A stretch of 64,000 nt of DNA from Herminiimonas sp. (GTDB lineage Bacteria; Pseudomonadota; Gammaproteobacteria; Burkholderiales; Burkholderiaceae_D): assembly GCA_028292265.1 (NCBI GenBank), contig JAQGMR010000006.1, positions 62,001 through 126,000 on the forward strand. Direction: 5' to 3'. Position numbers and translations under genes: made by a program. Under the pieces are notes generated by a model that saw only the letters and a list, made by a program, of their open reading frames with translations, made no database searches and was not told the origin of the DNA. Positions 8,771 through 17,321 of the stretch are shown here, one piece after another (positions within the stretch are counted from its first letter, which is position 1; the number at the start of each line of letters is the position of its first letter).

Positions 8771-9487
8771 ATGCGCATTACATCGATGCAATTTAGCCGC
8801 AGCACTTTGATCCTGTTGCTTCTTGCGCCAGTGATAGGCGCCGCGGCGCCGAAGGCAAATCCGGCCGATATGGCGGTGCCCATGCCGACCGCGCCACCAG
8901 CGCCGCCGGCCCGTGTTGAGCCAGCGCTTCCAGGAACGGCCACACCAGCGCCGAGTCAGTCGGGCGCGGCTTCCGGCGTTTCGGGGGAATCGGCCGAACC
9001 TGAGGGCAATCCGGTGAGGACGCGAAAGCTGCCTGACGATGCAGCAGAGAGAGGCAGTCGACGGGATTCGAGCGAGCAAACGGCGAGTGCGCGGCCTCAG
9101 TCGGCAAACGGCGTGCGCTGGGTTTGCGGCGGCATTGGCCTGGACGAATCAGCCCGCATGAAACAGGATGCAAAAAACTATGCACTCATGTTGAGCTTTT
9201 CCGCGCGCGACGGCAGCTATCTTGCCGACGTGAAGGTACGCGTCGTTGACGCTCGCGGTCGGCCTGTTCTGGAGACAAGCTGCGATGGCCCGATCCTGTT
9301 GCTGGATCCGCCTGGCGCGGGCACCTACCGCATTACGGCTCGCAGCGGCGGCACAACCCTGACGCGTTCCGCGACCATTTCTGCCGGTCAGCACGGCAAA
9401 AGCATCGCCATGGTGTGGACTGATCGGCCTTCAAGATCGACCGGAGATGGCGGGGTATCCGCCGACCCGAGCGAGTCTGCGCGGTAG
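8771..9487 (+). CDS. secreted protein with carboxypeptidase-regulatory-like C-terminal domain
   Basis: AAGGAG six bases upstream fixes the ATG start at 8771. A Sec signal peptide (STLILLLLAPVIGAAAP) is followed by about 90 residues rich in Pro, Ala, Gly and Ser, then a compact C-terminal region with VCGGIGLDESARMK, ADVKVRVVDARGRPVLE and DPPGAGTYRITARSGG. The last two resemble the beta-sandwich seen in carboxypeptidase-regulatory-like domains (KVTVVDSxGxxVxE...PPGxYxVxAxxxG). The protein is probably periplasmic. The function is unknown and no catalytic motif is visible. Confidence 0.75.
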   Translation: MRITSMQFSRSTLILLLLAPVIGAAAPKANPADMAVPMPTAPPAPPARVEPALPGTATPAPSQSGAASGVSGESAEPEGNPVRTRKLPDDAAERGSRRDSSEQTASARPQSANGVRWVCGGIGLDESARMKQDAKNYALMLSFSARDGSYLADVKVRVVDARGRPVLETSCDGPILLLDPPGAGTYRITARSGGTTLTRSATISAGQHGKSIAMVWTDRPSRSTGDGGVSADPSESAR

Positions 9488-9573
9488 GAAGCCGGCGCTT
9501 GCACGTTGCACCCGCGGCTCCTCCGCCACCCAGGTCCAGGCTCCAAGGCCTTCAAAAGCCCCGGCTCCGCGCA

Positions 9574-9611
9574 AAAAGTTGGTCCACCGCCTGCGTTGCA
9601 AGCGGTGGACC
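9574..9611 (-). terminator. intrinsic terminator of the entericidin-like gene
   Basis: A perfect 10-bp stem (ggtccaccgc at 9581-9590 and gcggtggacc at 9602-9611, 11-nt loop) is followed on the minus strand by AACTTTTTG. It lies 33 bp beyond the stop of the small lipoprotein gene on that strand. Confidence 0.8.
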
Positions 9612-9643
9612 GGCTGCGAGCGGGACAATACCCCGCTGGCGTC

Positions 9644-9787
9644 TTACTTGTTCTGCTGCGTGGTTGCCGCGCCCTGAATCTTTTCGCCGCCTTTTTCGAT
9701 GTCCTGGCCGGCGCCCCGGAATGTGTTGCAAGCGGAGAGGGCGGAGCCCAACAGAAGTACGGCGACAATGGTGGTAAGTTTTTTCAT
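9644..9787 (-). CDS. entericidin A/B family small lipoprotein
   Basis: This 47-residue product begins MKKLTTIVAVLLLGSALSAC, giving a signal peptide with lipobox LSAC and lipidated Cys20. It continues NTFRGAGQDIEKGGEKIQGA, the standard entericidin pattern (N-T-x-x-G-x-G-x-D-I-x-x-G-G). AGAGGGG lies just upstream of the ATG, and a terminator follows. In E. coli the ecnAB pair is a lipoprotein antidote/toxin pair. Only one copy is present here, so a stand-alone outer-membrane stress lipoprotein of EcnB type is more likely. Confidence 0.9.
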   Translation of the reverse strand: MKKLTTIVAVLLLGSALSACNTFRGAGQDIEKGGEKIQGAATTQQNK

Positions 9788-9929
9788 GACATCCCCTCTG
9801 AGAAATTACAGATATGGCGACAGGGCCCTGATGGCCGTGCCGGTAACGGCTCTGCACATACCGCTACATTTCCTGCGAAATCGGAAGCCTTGGATTCCCG
9901 TTCCTGCGTAACAGTCGCGATGCACGTCG

Positions 9930-10514
9930 CTAATAGCTCGACCTGCTGTCCGGCATCGATCCGCGCTGGCGGTTTCGCGCCATTTGCGCGTTGTGCCGCG
10001 CTTCCGCCTTGCGTGCCGCGGCGTTGCTGCGCCATCGACGTACATATCCCATGACTACCGGCATGGCTCGCGCTGCAAGTCGCAGGCGCGCCGGGTTGCG
10101 CAGCACGCCTTGCGCAAGACCTGCCAGGCTGCTCACCAGGACGCCACGCGCCACGCGCGGCACTGCCGACTGCTGATTCAATAACTGGTTGCCGCGGGTT
10201 TGGACCACATCACGAACCTGTGCGCGTGAAGCAGTTCGCCGCGTCGTGCGCCGTCGGGCCAACATCAGCACAGCAACCAGGCCGGCCGCGCCAGCAGCTA
10301 CCAGTGCGGGATGCGCCTTTGCCCACTGCATTGCGCTTTCGGCCCGGTCCGTTACCGTGGCGGCGATGGCATTCCCCCGACGGGAAGCCGCGCTTGGCCC
10401 GGCTGGCTCGGGCGCGTCTGCCTCAGCAAGCATGCGACGATATACCGCGCGGCTGGACTGTATTTGCGCCAACAAGGCCTGACGTTCTTCTTCCAGCGAA
10501 GGGCTGTGCTTCAT
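9930..10514 (-). CDS. small membrane protein of unknown function, next to holin-like gene
   Basis: This 194-residue protein has an N-terminal helical stretch (LEEERQALLAQIQSSRAVYRR), one transmembrane segment (HPALVAAGAAGLVAVLMLA) followed at once by an Arg cluster (RRRTTRR), and a basic Ala/Arg-rich tail. It overlaps the upstream holin-like gene by 4 bp. This order, DUF883 then holin-like then this protein, is common in Burkholderiales and suggests one envelope-associated complex. I do not recognise a named family. Confidence 0.75.
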   Translation of the reverse strand: MKHSPSLEEERQALLAQIQSSRAVYRRMLAEADAPEPAGPSAASRRGNAIAATVTDRAESAMQWAKAHPALVAAGAAGLVAVLMLARRRTTRRTASRAQVRDVVQTRGNQLLNQQSAVPRVARGVLVSSLAGLAQGVLRNPARLRLAARAMPVVMGYVRRWRSNAAARKAEARHNAQMARNRQRGSMPDSRSSY

Positions 10515-10879
10515 AGGCTTTCCTTGACCAGGTCGGCGTCACGTTTCAATTCGCTGCGCAGAGTGCTAAACGCGGAGGCAGCGGGCTTGTGCTTGCTGGC
10601 CAGCCAAACACCGGCGCCGGCCACGCCGAGGTAGAGCGCCACGACGAACCATGCGGCAAGCCCACGATAATCGCTGTCCCAGAAGCTCACGATGATTGCC
10701 ACGCCCACAAAAAACGCCGCTAGAACGCCGAACAAACCTGCGACTGCGAAGCCCATTAGCTGCATTCCGATCTCGCGGCCTTGCAGCTTCAACTCAATGC
10801 GCAGTAATTCAATGTAGTCACCAAGTCGATCAAGGGCGATAACGGAAATCTGCTTGGATTTGTGCAAGGTTTCAAACAC
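10511..10879 (-). CDS. phage-holin-family (Holin-X type) membrane protein
   Basis: The GTG start at 10879 is supported by CGGAG six bases upstream and gives 122 residues. An amphipathic N-terminus (LDRLGDYIELLRIELKLQGREIG) precedes two transmembrane helices (GFAVAGLFGVLAAFFVGVAI and GLAAWFVVALYLGVAGAGVW) and a short charged tail. This is the layout of the putative actinobacterial Holin-X/superfamily III group, widespread on bacterial chromosomes outside prophages. It lies between a DUF883 gene and a small membrane gene, so a structural or stress role is more likely than lysis. Confidence 0.8.
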   Translation of the reverse strand: MFETLHKSKQISVIALDRLGDYIELLRIELKLQGREIGMQLMGFAVAGLFGVLAAFFVGVAIIVSFWDSDYRGLAAWFVVALYLGVAGAGVWLASKHKPAASAFSTLRSELKRDADLVKESL

Positions 10880-10974
10880 TGTGTTGCTCCGATTATGGTT
10901 AATGAATTTCAATGTGGCGTTGCGCGGAATCAACCTCCTCAACCTCGTCAATTTCGTCAAGCCCGTCAGTCGCG

Positions 10975-11478
10975 TCAGTCCCGTCCAAGTAGCATGCTAA
11001 GCAGCATGCCCACGCCTGCGGCGATGGCGACGGACTGTATCGGCTTATCCCGGACATAATCGCTGGTGACGTCCACGCCGCGGTCAAGTTGCTGGCGCGC
11101 CTGGACCGCCATCCCCTTCGCGGATTGCTGCATCGTGTTGAACTGGGACATCAGCTGATCGCGGGCGCGAGACAACTCCCGGTCGGAGAGTGTCGAGGCC
11201 CGGGCCAGCAACGCGTCCAGATCCTTCTTCATGCTGGCCAGTTCCTCTCGCAGGGCCGGACCACTCTCACTCTGCATGCCACCACCAGAGCCGGACGCAC
11301 CACTCGAACCACCCGAACCACTCAAACCACTCGAACCACTCGAACCACTCGAACCACTCGAACTAGTGCCGCTCATGGCGCTACTTCCCACCCCGCCCAA
11401 ATCGGCGGAGCGCGTGCTGTTCGAGCCTGCGCCGTCGCCTGGAAGTCCGGTCGCTCCTGACGAATATGTCGTGTCCAT
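10975..11478 (-). CDS. DUF883 (ElaB/YqjD/YgaM) family membrane-anchored protein
   Basis: The second ATG, at 11478, is chosen because AGGAGG lies six bases before it. After a Gly/Ser-rich N-terminal third, built partly by a 9-bp tandem repeat, comes the DUF883 core: LREELASMKKDLDALLARAS, then a helical region and the C-terminal membrane anchor IQSVAIAAGVGMLLSMLLGRD. E. coli relatives are inner-membrane, ribosome-associated, stationary-phase proteins. It is the first gene of a likely three-gene operon with the holin-like and small membrane genes. Confidence 0.85.
   Translation of the reverse strand: MDTTYSSGATGLPGDGAGSNSTRSADLGGVGSSAMSGTSSSGSSGSSGSSGLSGSGGSSGASGSGGGMQSESGPALREELASMKKDLDALLARASTLSDRELSRARDQLMSQFNTMQQSAKGMAVQARQQLDRGVDVTSDYVRDKPIQSVAIAAGVGMLLSMLLGRD
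11301..11363. repeat. seven copies of a 9-bp tandem repeat inside the DUF883 gene
   Basis: The unit cactcgaac occurs seven times with two single-base variants. Read on the minus strand in the gene frame it encodes a repeating Ser/Gly tripeptide linker. Because the unit is a multiple of three, copy-number change would alter linker length without a frameshift. Confidence 0.9.
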
Positions 11479-11785
11479 CTTCATCCTCCTGGGTAAGCGC
11501 GTCCTTGATGCCCGCGCGGTTAATGGGTCCATGAGATCATGGCGATTTACTTTGCGACAACAGGCGCCGAAACGAACGTCCCTCGCCGATTCTGTGTGCA
11601 ATTGACATGCCAGCTTGTCAAGGCGTCTATTGTGGGCAGTGTCGTCTGGAAGGGATTTGCGATGCGCCAAGCTGCCCGACTCGCGCGGTGAATAGACGGT
11701 TGACTTACATCCGTTGCACGTAAAATTTGCAAGCTGTCACCGTCCGGCGACATAACTCATAACCGGCCCAGCCAGAAAGACCCCC

Positions 11786-12688
11786 TTGTTCAATCCACCT
11801 CGCAAAGCGCTCGACGGACCGGGCATGTCCCTCATGCTGGTGCTGTGCATCTGCTGGGGGTTGCAGCAAGTGGCGGTCAAGGTAGCGGCGCCAAGCATCA
11901 ACCCGGTGGCGCAAATGGCGCTGCGCTCGCTGGTCGCTGCAGGGCTTGTAGCATTGCTGATGGCATGGCAGCGGACGAGCTTTACCATGCGCGACGGCAC
12001 GCTCTGGCCGGGGATATGGGCGGGCGTCCTGTTCGGCGCGGAATTCTGGTGCATCTCGGTGGGGCTGACGTACACGTCGGCGTCGCATATGGTCGTGTTT
12101 CTCTACACTGCGCCGATCTTCACGGTGCTCGGCCTGCAGTGGCGCGTTCGGGGCGAGAGCCTGCAGCCCCAGCAATGGTTGGGTATTATCCTGGCGTTCC
12201 TCGGCATCGCGTTTGCGTTTTCCAACGGCCTGGCACAGCAGGGACCGCGTGCCGCCGAGTCACTCATCGGCGATGTTCTGGGCGTGATTGCAGGTGCGCT
12301 GTGGGGTGCCACGACGGTCCTGATCCGCGGTAGCGTGCTGTCCGAAACCACGCCGTCCAAGACGCTGCTTTATCAACTCGTTGTTTCTGGCGTCCTTCTG
12401 ACGCTCGTCGCATTTGGCGCCGGATACTTTCGCCATATCGAGATGACGCACACCGCGTGGGCCAGTCTGGTGTTCCAGTCGGTGGTGGTGAGCTTTGCAA
12501 GTTACCTGGCATGGTTCTGGATATTGCGCCGTTACCTTGCCTCACGCGTCTCGGTGTTTGCATTCCTTACGCCCTTGTTCGGCGTACTGTTTGGCGTGCT
12601 GCTGCTCGATGAGCCTTTCTCGCCGCGGTTTGCCGTTGGCGCGGCGCTCGTGCTGGTGGGAATTGTGTTGGTCAATCATCGTCGATGA
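11786..12688 (+). CDS. EamA/DMT-family permease
   Basis: The protein has ten predicted transmembrane helices in two EamA repeats. Repeat 1 includes LCICWGLQQVAVKVAAPSI and repeat 2 includes GVIAGALWGATTVLIRG, with the typical end LTPLFGVLFGVLLLDEP. Members of the drug/metabolite transporter family export amino acids, nucleosides or other metabolites; the substrate cannot be read. The start is uncertain: TTG 11786 gives 300 residues, while ATG 11825 would still keep all helices. Confidence 0.88.
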   Translation: MFNPPRKALDGPGMSLMLVLCICWGLQQVAVKVAAPSINPVAQMALRSLVAAGLVALLMAWQRTSFTMRDGTLWPGIWAGVLFGAEFWCISVGLTYTSASHMVVFLYTAPIFTVLGLQWRVRGESLQPQQWLGIILAFLGIAFAFSNGLAQQGPRAAESLIGDVLGVIAGALWGATTVLIRGSVLSETTPSKTLLYQLVVSGVLLTLVAFGAGYFRHIEMTHTAWASLVFQSVVVSFASYLAWFWILRRYLASRVSVFAFLTPLFGVLFGVLLLDEPFSPRFAVGAALVLVGIVLVNHRR

Positions 12689-12876
12689 AGGTGTGCGAGA
12701 TCGGCTTTTCTGGCCGGCGAATCATTGACGCGAACCGCGCGCGGAAGACGAACCAAAACGTTCCTCAGTCCGCACAATATGATTGATTGGATCTGCCGGT
12801 TGTTACTAACCAGGATTGCGTTGCCCTCTCCTGCAAACAACAATGGCGGCCTTACCACTACAGAACAGATTCCATC

Positions 12877-14262
12877 ATGCACACCAGCCAAGTTTCGTTT
12901 CGTCCCATTTCACCGGCCCAGCGCCATGTCAATATGCTGCAATCGACCATCGCGTACCTCTGGGCTGGCGCACAACCGAATAGTTCACAAGCAAAGGCCG
13001 GTCCCCCGTGCCACGCCAAAGTCCCGTGCCTGAAAGCCCGTGCCCAGCGTCGGGCGCAATCAGCGATTGTTCGTCGGAACGCGAAGTTGGGCGTTCCAGG
13101 CCACATCGATACGCGCCGCCACACCGCGCGCTACGTGTCCAGCTCCGGCGCGGTGTTTGGCTCCGATTCGCCTTGCATTACAGCCTGGAGCACACCAGCC
13201 AGAAACACCGAGACCAAAAGCATCGCAGCCGAAAGCGCCGCAGCTGAAAGCACCACCGAGCCGACCCTGTTCGATGAACTTGTGGACGCGTATAGCTACG
13301 AAGCCGTGCTTGTGTCCATCACCCAACCGCTATTGAGGATAAGGGAGATTCTGGTTTCAACCGTCAGGGCGGGATTAACGCTGCCTGATATTCCGCCCTA
13401 TTTTCCGTTTGCGTCGGGCGCATCTTCCCCGGTGAAAGATCGGGCGGCCGATCGAACGATCGAGACGATGACGGTCGCCTCTTTCGCAAAGATGTATCAC
13501 GACGATTTTGAGATGCAGGCGAGCCCTTTACTGCAAAACGAAGACCTGATGGAAGGTGTAACCATCGTAATTGGCGAACACCATACCGATCCGCTGTCGA
13601 AGAAGGCAGTCGCGCGGGTAATGAGCCGATTTCGACAGGAGCGAGGCGATCGCTTGCTGGCCGAGGGAGAGGTGGGCGCCTTGGACGAGTTCAGCCGGAA
13701 ATTCTCCGTTCCACTGAACCATATCTTCAGTCTGGAGGAAGATTCGGGACCGCGACGGGAACTCAATCGAAAGTTCGATGAACACTACGCCAGGCAAACA
13801 ACGAGGTGGCGCGAGGTGATTGGATTTGTGTCGCAGAAGTCGACACTGCGTGACAAAACAGAAATAGCTTTCAGGGCACCGGACTTTAGTGAATTCCGCG
13901 AATTGGTATCAAAGCACCGGCCGCATATGAGCAAGGCGGACCAACTCGAGATCGATGCCAAAATACGAAATATCGATCTTATCGAGATGACCGATACAGG
14001 GACAATGATTCATGCTGAAAATAGCGCGCGCGAGAGCGTCATGATGAAAGAAATCCGGAAACGCACTCCCACAAATAGAGAAAATAATTACGTGGTCCTT
14101 GGCGCGGGACACGTCATAAATATGGCGACCGATATTTACACGATAAAATCGGTCGTCATGTTGTCAAAAATAGCGCGTGCATCGGGGGCACGCAATGAGG
14201 GTGGAGAGTGGCATTTGCCCCTGCCTCCTGCAAAGGTGAAGGGCGCACGCAAAGAGCTTTAG
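12877..14262 (+). CDS. large protein with TIKI/TraB/EreA-ChaN-clan-type motifs, effector-like
   Basis: From ATG 12877 the product has 461 residues; the frame is open upstream to 12787. The first 190 residues are low-complexity, Ala/Arg/Thr-rich and without a signal peptide. The C-terminal half holds spaced motifs of the EreA/ChaN/TIKI/TraB clan: VIGEHHTD (residues 232-238), LLAEGE (260-265), ARESVMMKEIRK (384-395) and YVVLGAGHVI (405-414). These resemble the GExH, acidic, R-x-x-M and G-x-x-H signatures of that hydrolase-like fold. The second half is visibly AT-richer than its neighbours. A secreted effector or toxin is inferred; no partner gene is nearby. Confidence 0.6.
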   Translation: MHTSQVSFRPISPAQRHVNMLQSTIAYLWAGAQPNSSQAKAGPPCHAKVPCLKARAQRRAQSAIVRRNAKLGVPGHIDTRRHTARYVSSSGAVFGSDSPCITAWSTPARNTETKSIAAESAAAESTTEPTLFDELVDAYSYEAVLVSITQPLLRIREILVSTVRAGLTLPDIPPYFPFASGASSPVKDRAADRTIETMTVASFAKMYHDDFEMQASPLLQNEDLMEGVTIVIGEHHTDPLSKKAVARVMSRFRQERGDRLLAEGEVGALDEFSRKFSVPLNHIFSLEEDSGPRRELNRKFDEHYARQTTRWREVIGFVSQKSTLRDKTEIAFRAPDFSEFRELVSKHRPHMSKADQLEIDAKIRNIDLIEMTDTGTMIHAENSARESVMMKEIRKRTPTNRENNYVVLGAGHVINMATDIYTIKSVVMLSKIARASGARNEGGEWHLPLPPAKVKGARKEL

Positions 14263-14387
14263 GCGATCGCAGCATGGCGCGCGGCGGGCGATACATGGAT
14301 GTAGCCACGCCGCTAGAATCGAAACACCCATTCCAGCATGCTTGATTTGAACGAAGGATCCGGGCGCATTGCGTCGACCTCTGCCTA

Positions 14388-15152
14388 ATGTTGAAAAGCG
14401 ACACAAAAAAATACCGGTTAGGGCCGGCTTGCGCCTTGGCGGCGTTCATCCTGTTGTGGTGCGCCGAAACGATCGGCGCGGCTGAAGCGGCCGGCAAGCC
14501 GGTCGTGCCCGACACCATCGCCCAACGCGCACTGGCCTGCAGTGCTTGCCACGGCAAGGAAGGGCGCGCAACGCAAGACGGCTTCTTCCCTCGCATTGCA
14601 GGCAAGCCGGCGGGCTATCTTTACAATCAGCTGCGCAATTTCCGCGATGGCCGCCGCCACAACCCCATGATGGCGTACATGGTGACCCAGTTGTCGGACG
14701 ATTACCTGAAGGAACTTGCCGACTACTTTTCCGGCTTGCACCCGCCGTATCCCGCGCACCCGCCGTATCCCGCGCAGCCGCCGGTGACCGTATCAGCGGC
14801 GGTACTGCAACGCGGCCGGCAACTCGCCATTGACGGTGACGCTGCGCGCGGCATTCCGGCATGCAGCGCATGCCACGGTGCGACCCTGACCGGCGTGGCG
14901 CCCGCGGTACCGGGCCTGGTCGGCTTGCCACGCGACTATCTCAACGCCCAGTTCGGCGCCTGGAAGAACGGCAGCAGGCAAGCGGCGGCGCCGGATTGCA
15001 TGGCACAACTCGCGGCACGGCTGACTGTTGATGACATCAGCGCCGCATCGAGCTGGTTGGCGGCGCAACCGGTGCCGGCCGATGCTGCGCCGCAGGCTAC
15101 GCCAATGCAGCGACTGCCGCTTCAATGCGGCAGCGTGCCGGCAGCGAGGTAG
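14388..15152 (+). CDS. diheme cytochrome c4-like protein
   Basis: The product has 254 residues with an N-terminal signal segment (ALAAFILLWCAETIGAAEAA) and two heme-binding CSACH motifs at 51-55 and 159-163. IAGKPAGYLYNQLRNFRDGRR and LVGLPRDYLNAQFGAWKNGSR are the conserved segments of both c4 lobes. It is periplasmic and passes electrons to terminal oxidases. A 15-bp duplication makes a PPYPAHPPYPAQPP linker between the lobes. The next cytochrome begins 4 bp after its stop. Confidence 0.9.
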   Translation: MLKSDTKKYRLGPACALAAFILLWCAETIGAAEAAGKPVVPDTIAQRALACSACHGKEGRATQDGFFPRIAGKPAGYLYNQLRNFRDGRRHNPMMAYMVTQLSDDYLKELADYFSGLHPPYPAHPPYPAQPPVTVSAAVLQRGRQLAIDGDAARGIPACSACHGATLTGVAPAVPGLVGLPRDYLNAQFGAWKNGSRQAAAPDCMAQLAARLTVDDISAASSWLAAQPVPADAAPQATPMQRLPLQCGSVPAAR

Positions 15153-15156
15153 CGAG

Positions 15157-16473
15157 ATGAATCGAAGCCGATATGTCGTTCGTGGGTTGCTGGTCTTGCT
15201 GGCGATCGTAATCGTGGCGCCGCTGCTGATTCTTGCCTGGCAGTGGCGCAGTGAACCGGACAGTGACGTGCGTGGCGCCGCCATCAACACGCAAGCCGAA
15301 CGGGAGCAACAGGTGGCGCGCGGCGGCTATCTGGCACGGGCTGGCGATTGCATGGCCTGCCATACGGCGCGTGGCGGTGCCATGCTTGCCGGCGGCCGCA
15401 CCATTCCCACGCCGTTTGGCGACATGGTGTCCCCCAACATTACGCCCGATCGCAAGACCGGCATCGGCGACTGGAGCGCGGACGACTTCTGGCGCGCGCT
15501 GCATAACGGCAAGGGCCGTGACGGCCGCTTCCTCTATCCGGTTTTCCCCTACCAGAACTACACGCGGATATCGCGCGCCGACTCGGACGCAATGTACGCC
15601 TGGTTCCAGACCGTGCCTGCGGTCAGCCAGCCGAACCAACCGCATGCGCTGCGTTTTCCCTACAACCAGCGCCTTCTGCTCGCCGGGTGGCGTGCGCTCT
15701 ATTTTCGTCCTGGGGTGTTTGAGCCGGTGGCGGGACAGAGCGCCGAATGGAACCGCGGCGCATGGCTGGTGCAGGGCCCCGGCCACTGCAACGCCTGCCA
15801 CACGGCGCGCAATGCGCTGGGCGCGACCGACACCGGCGCTGACCTCGCGGGCGGCATGATTCCAATCGTGAACTGGTATGCGCCGTCACTGACTTCCGAT
15901 GCGGAGTCTGGCATCGGCGGCTGGACGGTTCCTGAACTTGCGCAGTGGCTTAAAACCGGCGTGTCGGAACGCGGGGCCGTGTTCGGGCCAATGTCGGAAG
16001 TCGTGCGTGAGAGTTTGCAGTATCTGTCAGACAGCGACATCCGCGCGATGTCTGTTTATCTCAAGTCCTTGCCGCAATCCGGCGCCCCGACCTCGAACAC
16101 TGACGCCGATGCAGCCACTGGAAGTGCCGGGCAGGCGCTTGGACAGCAGGGCGCCGTGCTGTACCACAAGCAATGCGCCGCCTGCCACGGTGCACAGGGG
16201 GAGGGCGCCGGCCTCGCCTATCCACCGCTGGCTGGAAACCGCGCGCTGACCTCGGCGTCGGCCATCAACCCCATCCGCATGGTGCTGCATGGTGGCTACC
16301 CGCCGAGCACCTTTGGCAATCCCCGACCCTATGGCATGCCGCCATTTGGACCAGGCATGAGCGATACCGAGGTGGCCGCCGTTGTGTCCTTCATGCGCAG
16401 CGCGTGGGGCAACCATGCGGACGCCGTGTCGCCTGCGGAGGTGCAGCGATATCGCACCGTTCCGCTCGACTGA
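15157..16473 (+). CDS. membrane-anchored triheme cytochrome c (dehydrogenase cytochrome subunit type)
   Basis: The product has 438 residues. A single N-terminal membrane helix (GLLVLLAIVIVAPLLILAW) is followed by three c-type heme motifs, CMACH (65-69), CNACH (211-215) and CAACH (340-344). The segment TPFGDMVSPNITPDRKTGIGDWS is typical of the triheme cytochrome subunit of membrane alcohol, gluconate or sorbitol dehydrogenases, which pass electrons to ubiquinone. No catalytic dehydrogenase subunit lies beside it, so its partner must be encoded elsewhere or the pair works with the c4-like protein. Confidence 0.9.
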   Translation: MNRSRYVVRGLLVLLAIVIVAPLLILAWQWRSEPDSDVRGAAINTQAEREQQVARGGYLARAGDCMACHTARGGAMLAGGRTIPTPFGDMVSPNITPDRKTGIGDWSADDFWRALHNGKGRDGRFLYPVFPYQNYTRISRADSDAMYAWFQTVPAVSQPNQPHALRFPYNQRLLLAGWRALYFRPGVFEPVAGQSAEWNRGAWLVQGPGHCNACHTARNALGATDTGADLAGGMIPIVNWYAPSLTSDAESGIGGWTVPELAQWLKTGVSERGAVFGPMSEVVRESLQYLSDSDIRAMSVYLKSLPQSGAPTSNTDADAATGSAGQALGQQGAVLYHKQCAACHGAQGEGAGLAYPPLAGNRALTSASAINPIRMVLHGGYPPSTFGNPRPYGMPPFGPGMSDTEVAAVVSFMRSAWGNHADAVSPAEVQRYRTVPLD

Positions 16474-16589
16474 CCGCAGCGAAATCGTGGTCTGTCCCGG
16501 CTAACCCTGGCGCTTGACTGGCAGCAGCCAACGTCAGCAGCCACGCGGGTTGTTCGCCACCTGGCTCTATCCGGCCAGATCAGGCGTCG

Positions 16590-17096
16590 TTAGTGGCGAA
16601 CGTGCACGGTCCGGTTTTCCCCAAGCCCATCGGTATTGTGTGTGACCAGCGCCTTGGCAAATCCCATTGCGCGTTTCACTGCGCTGCCAGGGGCATCCCA
16701 ATACTGCGCTTCGTCGATACTCACTTTTAGCAGCACCAGGTCCGGATCTTCAATCCCGCGCGGAAACCATGGCTTGATCCACGGCGTCCACAGCGACATC
16801 ATTTTCCCCTTGTCGCGCACCACGCTTGCGGTGCCGGAGATGGCAACGTAATCCTGCTTGTCGGCCCGGGCGTAGGTGACGGCGACCTTCCTGTGCTCGG
16901 TTGCCTCGTCCATCTTGGGCGATGAAATCGAGGTGAAGAACCAGAGGTTTCCTTCAGCATCCATCTGCATCGTGGACATCGGCCGACTATGAAGCGCGCC
17001 CTCTGCATCCACGCTGGTCATCATCGCAAAGCCGATGTCTTTCACCATGAGTGCCACCGGTTCGAGTTCCGGGTTGTGCTGGCGTTCAATATCCAT
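16590..17096 (-). CDS. pyridoxamine 5'-phosphate oxidase-fold protein (general stress protein 26 type)
   Basis: This 168-residue protein has the flavin-binding split-barrel pattern of the GS26 group: IGFAMMTSVDAEGALHSRPM, NLWFFTSISSPKM, VAVTYARADKQDYVAISG and the C-terminal EAQYWDAPGSAV. Such proteins bind FMN or F420-like cofactors and are usually stress-linked rather than true PdxH enzymes. It stands alone on the minus strand, convergent with the cytochrome genes. An FNR-type site lies about 230 bp upstream of its start. Confidence 0.88.
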   Translation of the reverse strand: MDIERQHNPELEPVALMVKDIGFAMMTSVDAEGALHSRPMSTMQMDAEGNLWFFTSISSPKMDEATEHRKVAVTYARADKQDYVAISGTASVVRDKGKMMSLWTPWIKPWFPRGIEDPDLVLLKVSIDEAQYWDAPGSAVKRAMGFAKALVTHNTDGLGENRTVHVRH

Positions 17097-17321
17097 GTGT
17101 TCTCCTTGTGTGATCGGTGTGACGCCGGGCCTCTTCAGCGTCGCTTTTCTTGAAGCTTGTTCGGCAAAAAGCGATTACTGGTGCAATTCGCATGCCCGGC
17201 CTCACGGTCCGATTTGCGGTCATCTGTTGACGCGGCGTTATGGTCGGAGCGGGTCTGCGTACCAAGAGCGCGGTGACCGGACTTCCAAGTTAAGAGCGCA
17301 CCCAAACGCCCTCACAACTGT

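Noticed and set aside
8594..9079. Minus-strand frame through the secreted-protein gene and the 18-bp repeats
   Set aside because: The opposite strand has a strong RBS and signal peptide; this frame is Arg-rich and typical of an antisense shadow in GC-rich DNA.
12749..12777. GAACC-N16-CGCAC resembling an hrp box upstream of the TIKI-like protein gene
   Set aside because: The second half-site does not match CCAC and spacing is marginal; too weak to call an HrpL promoter.
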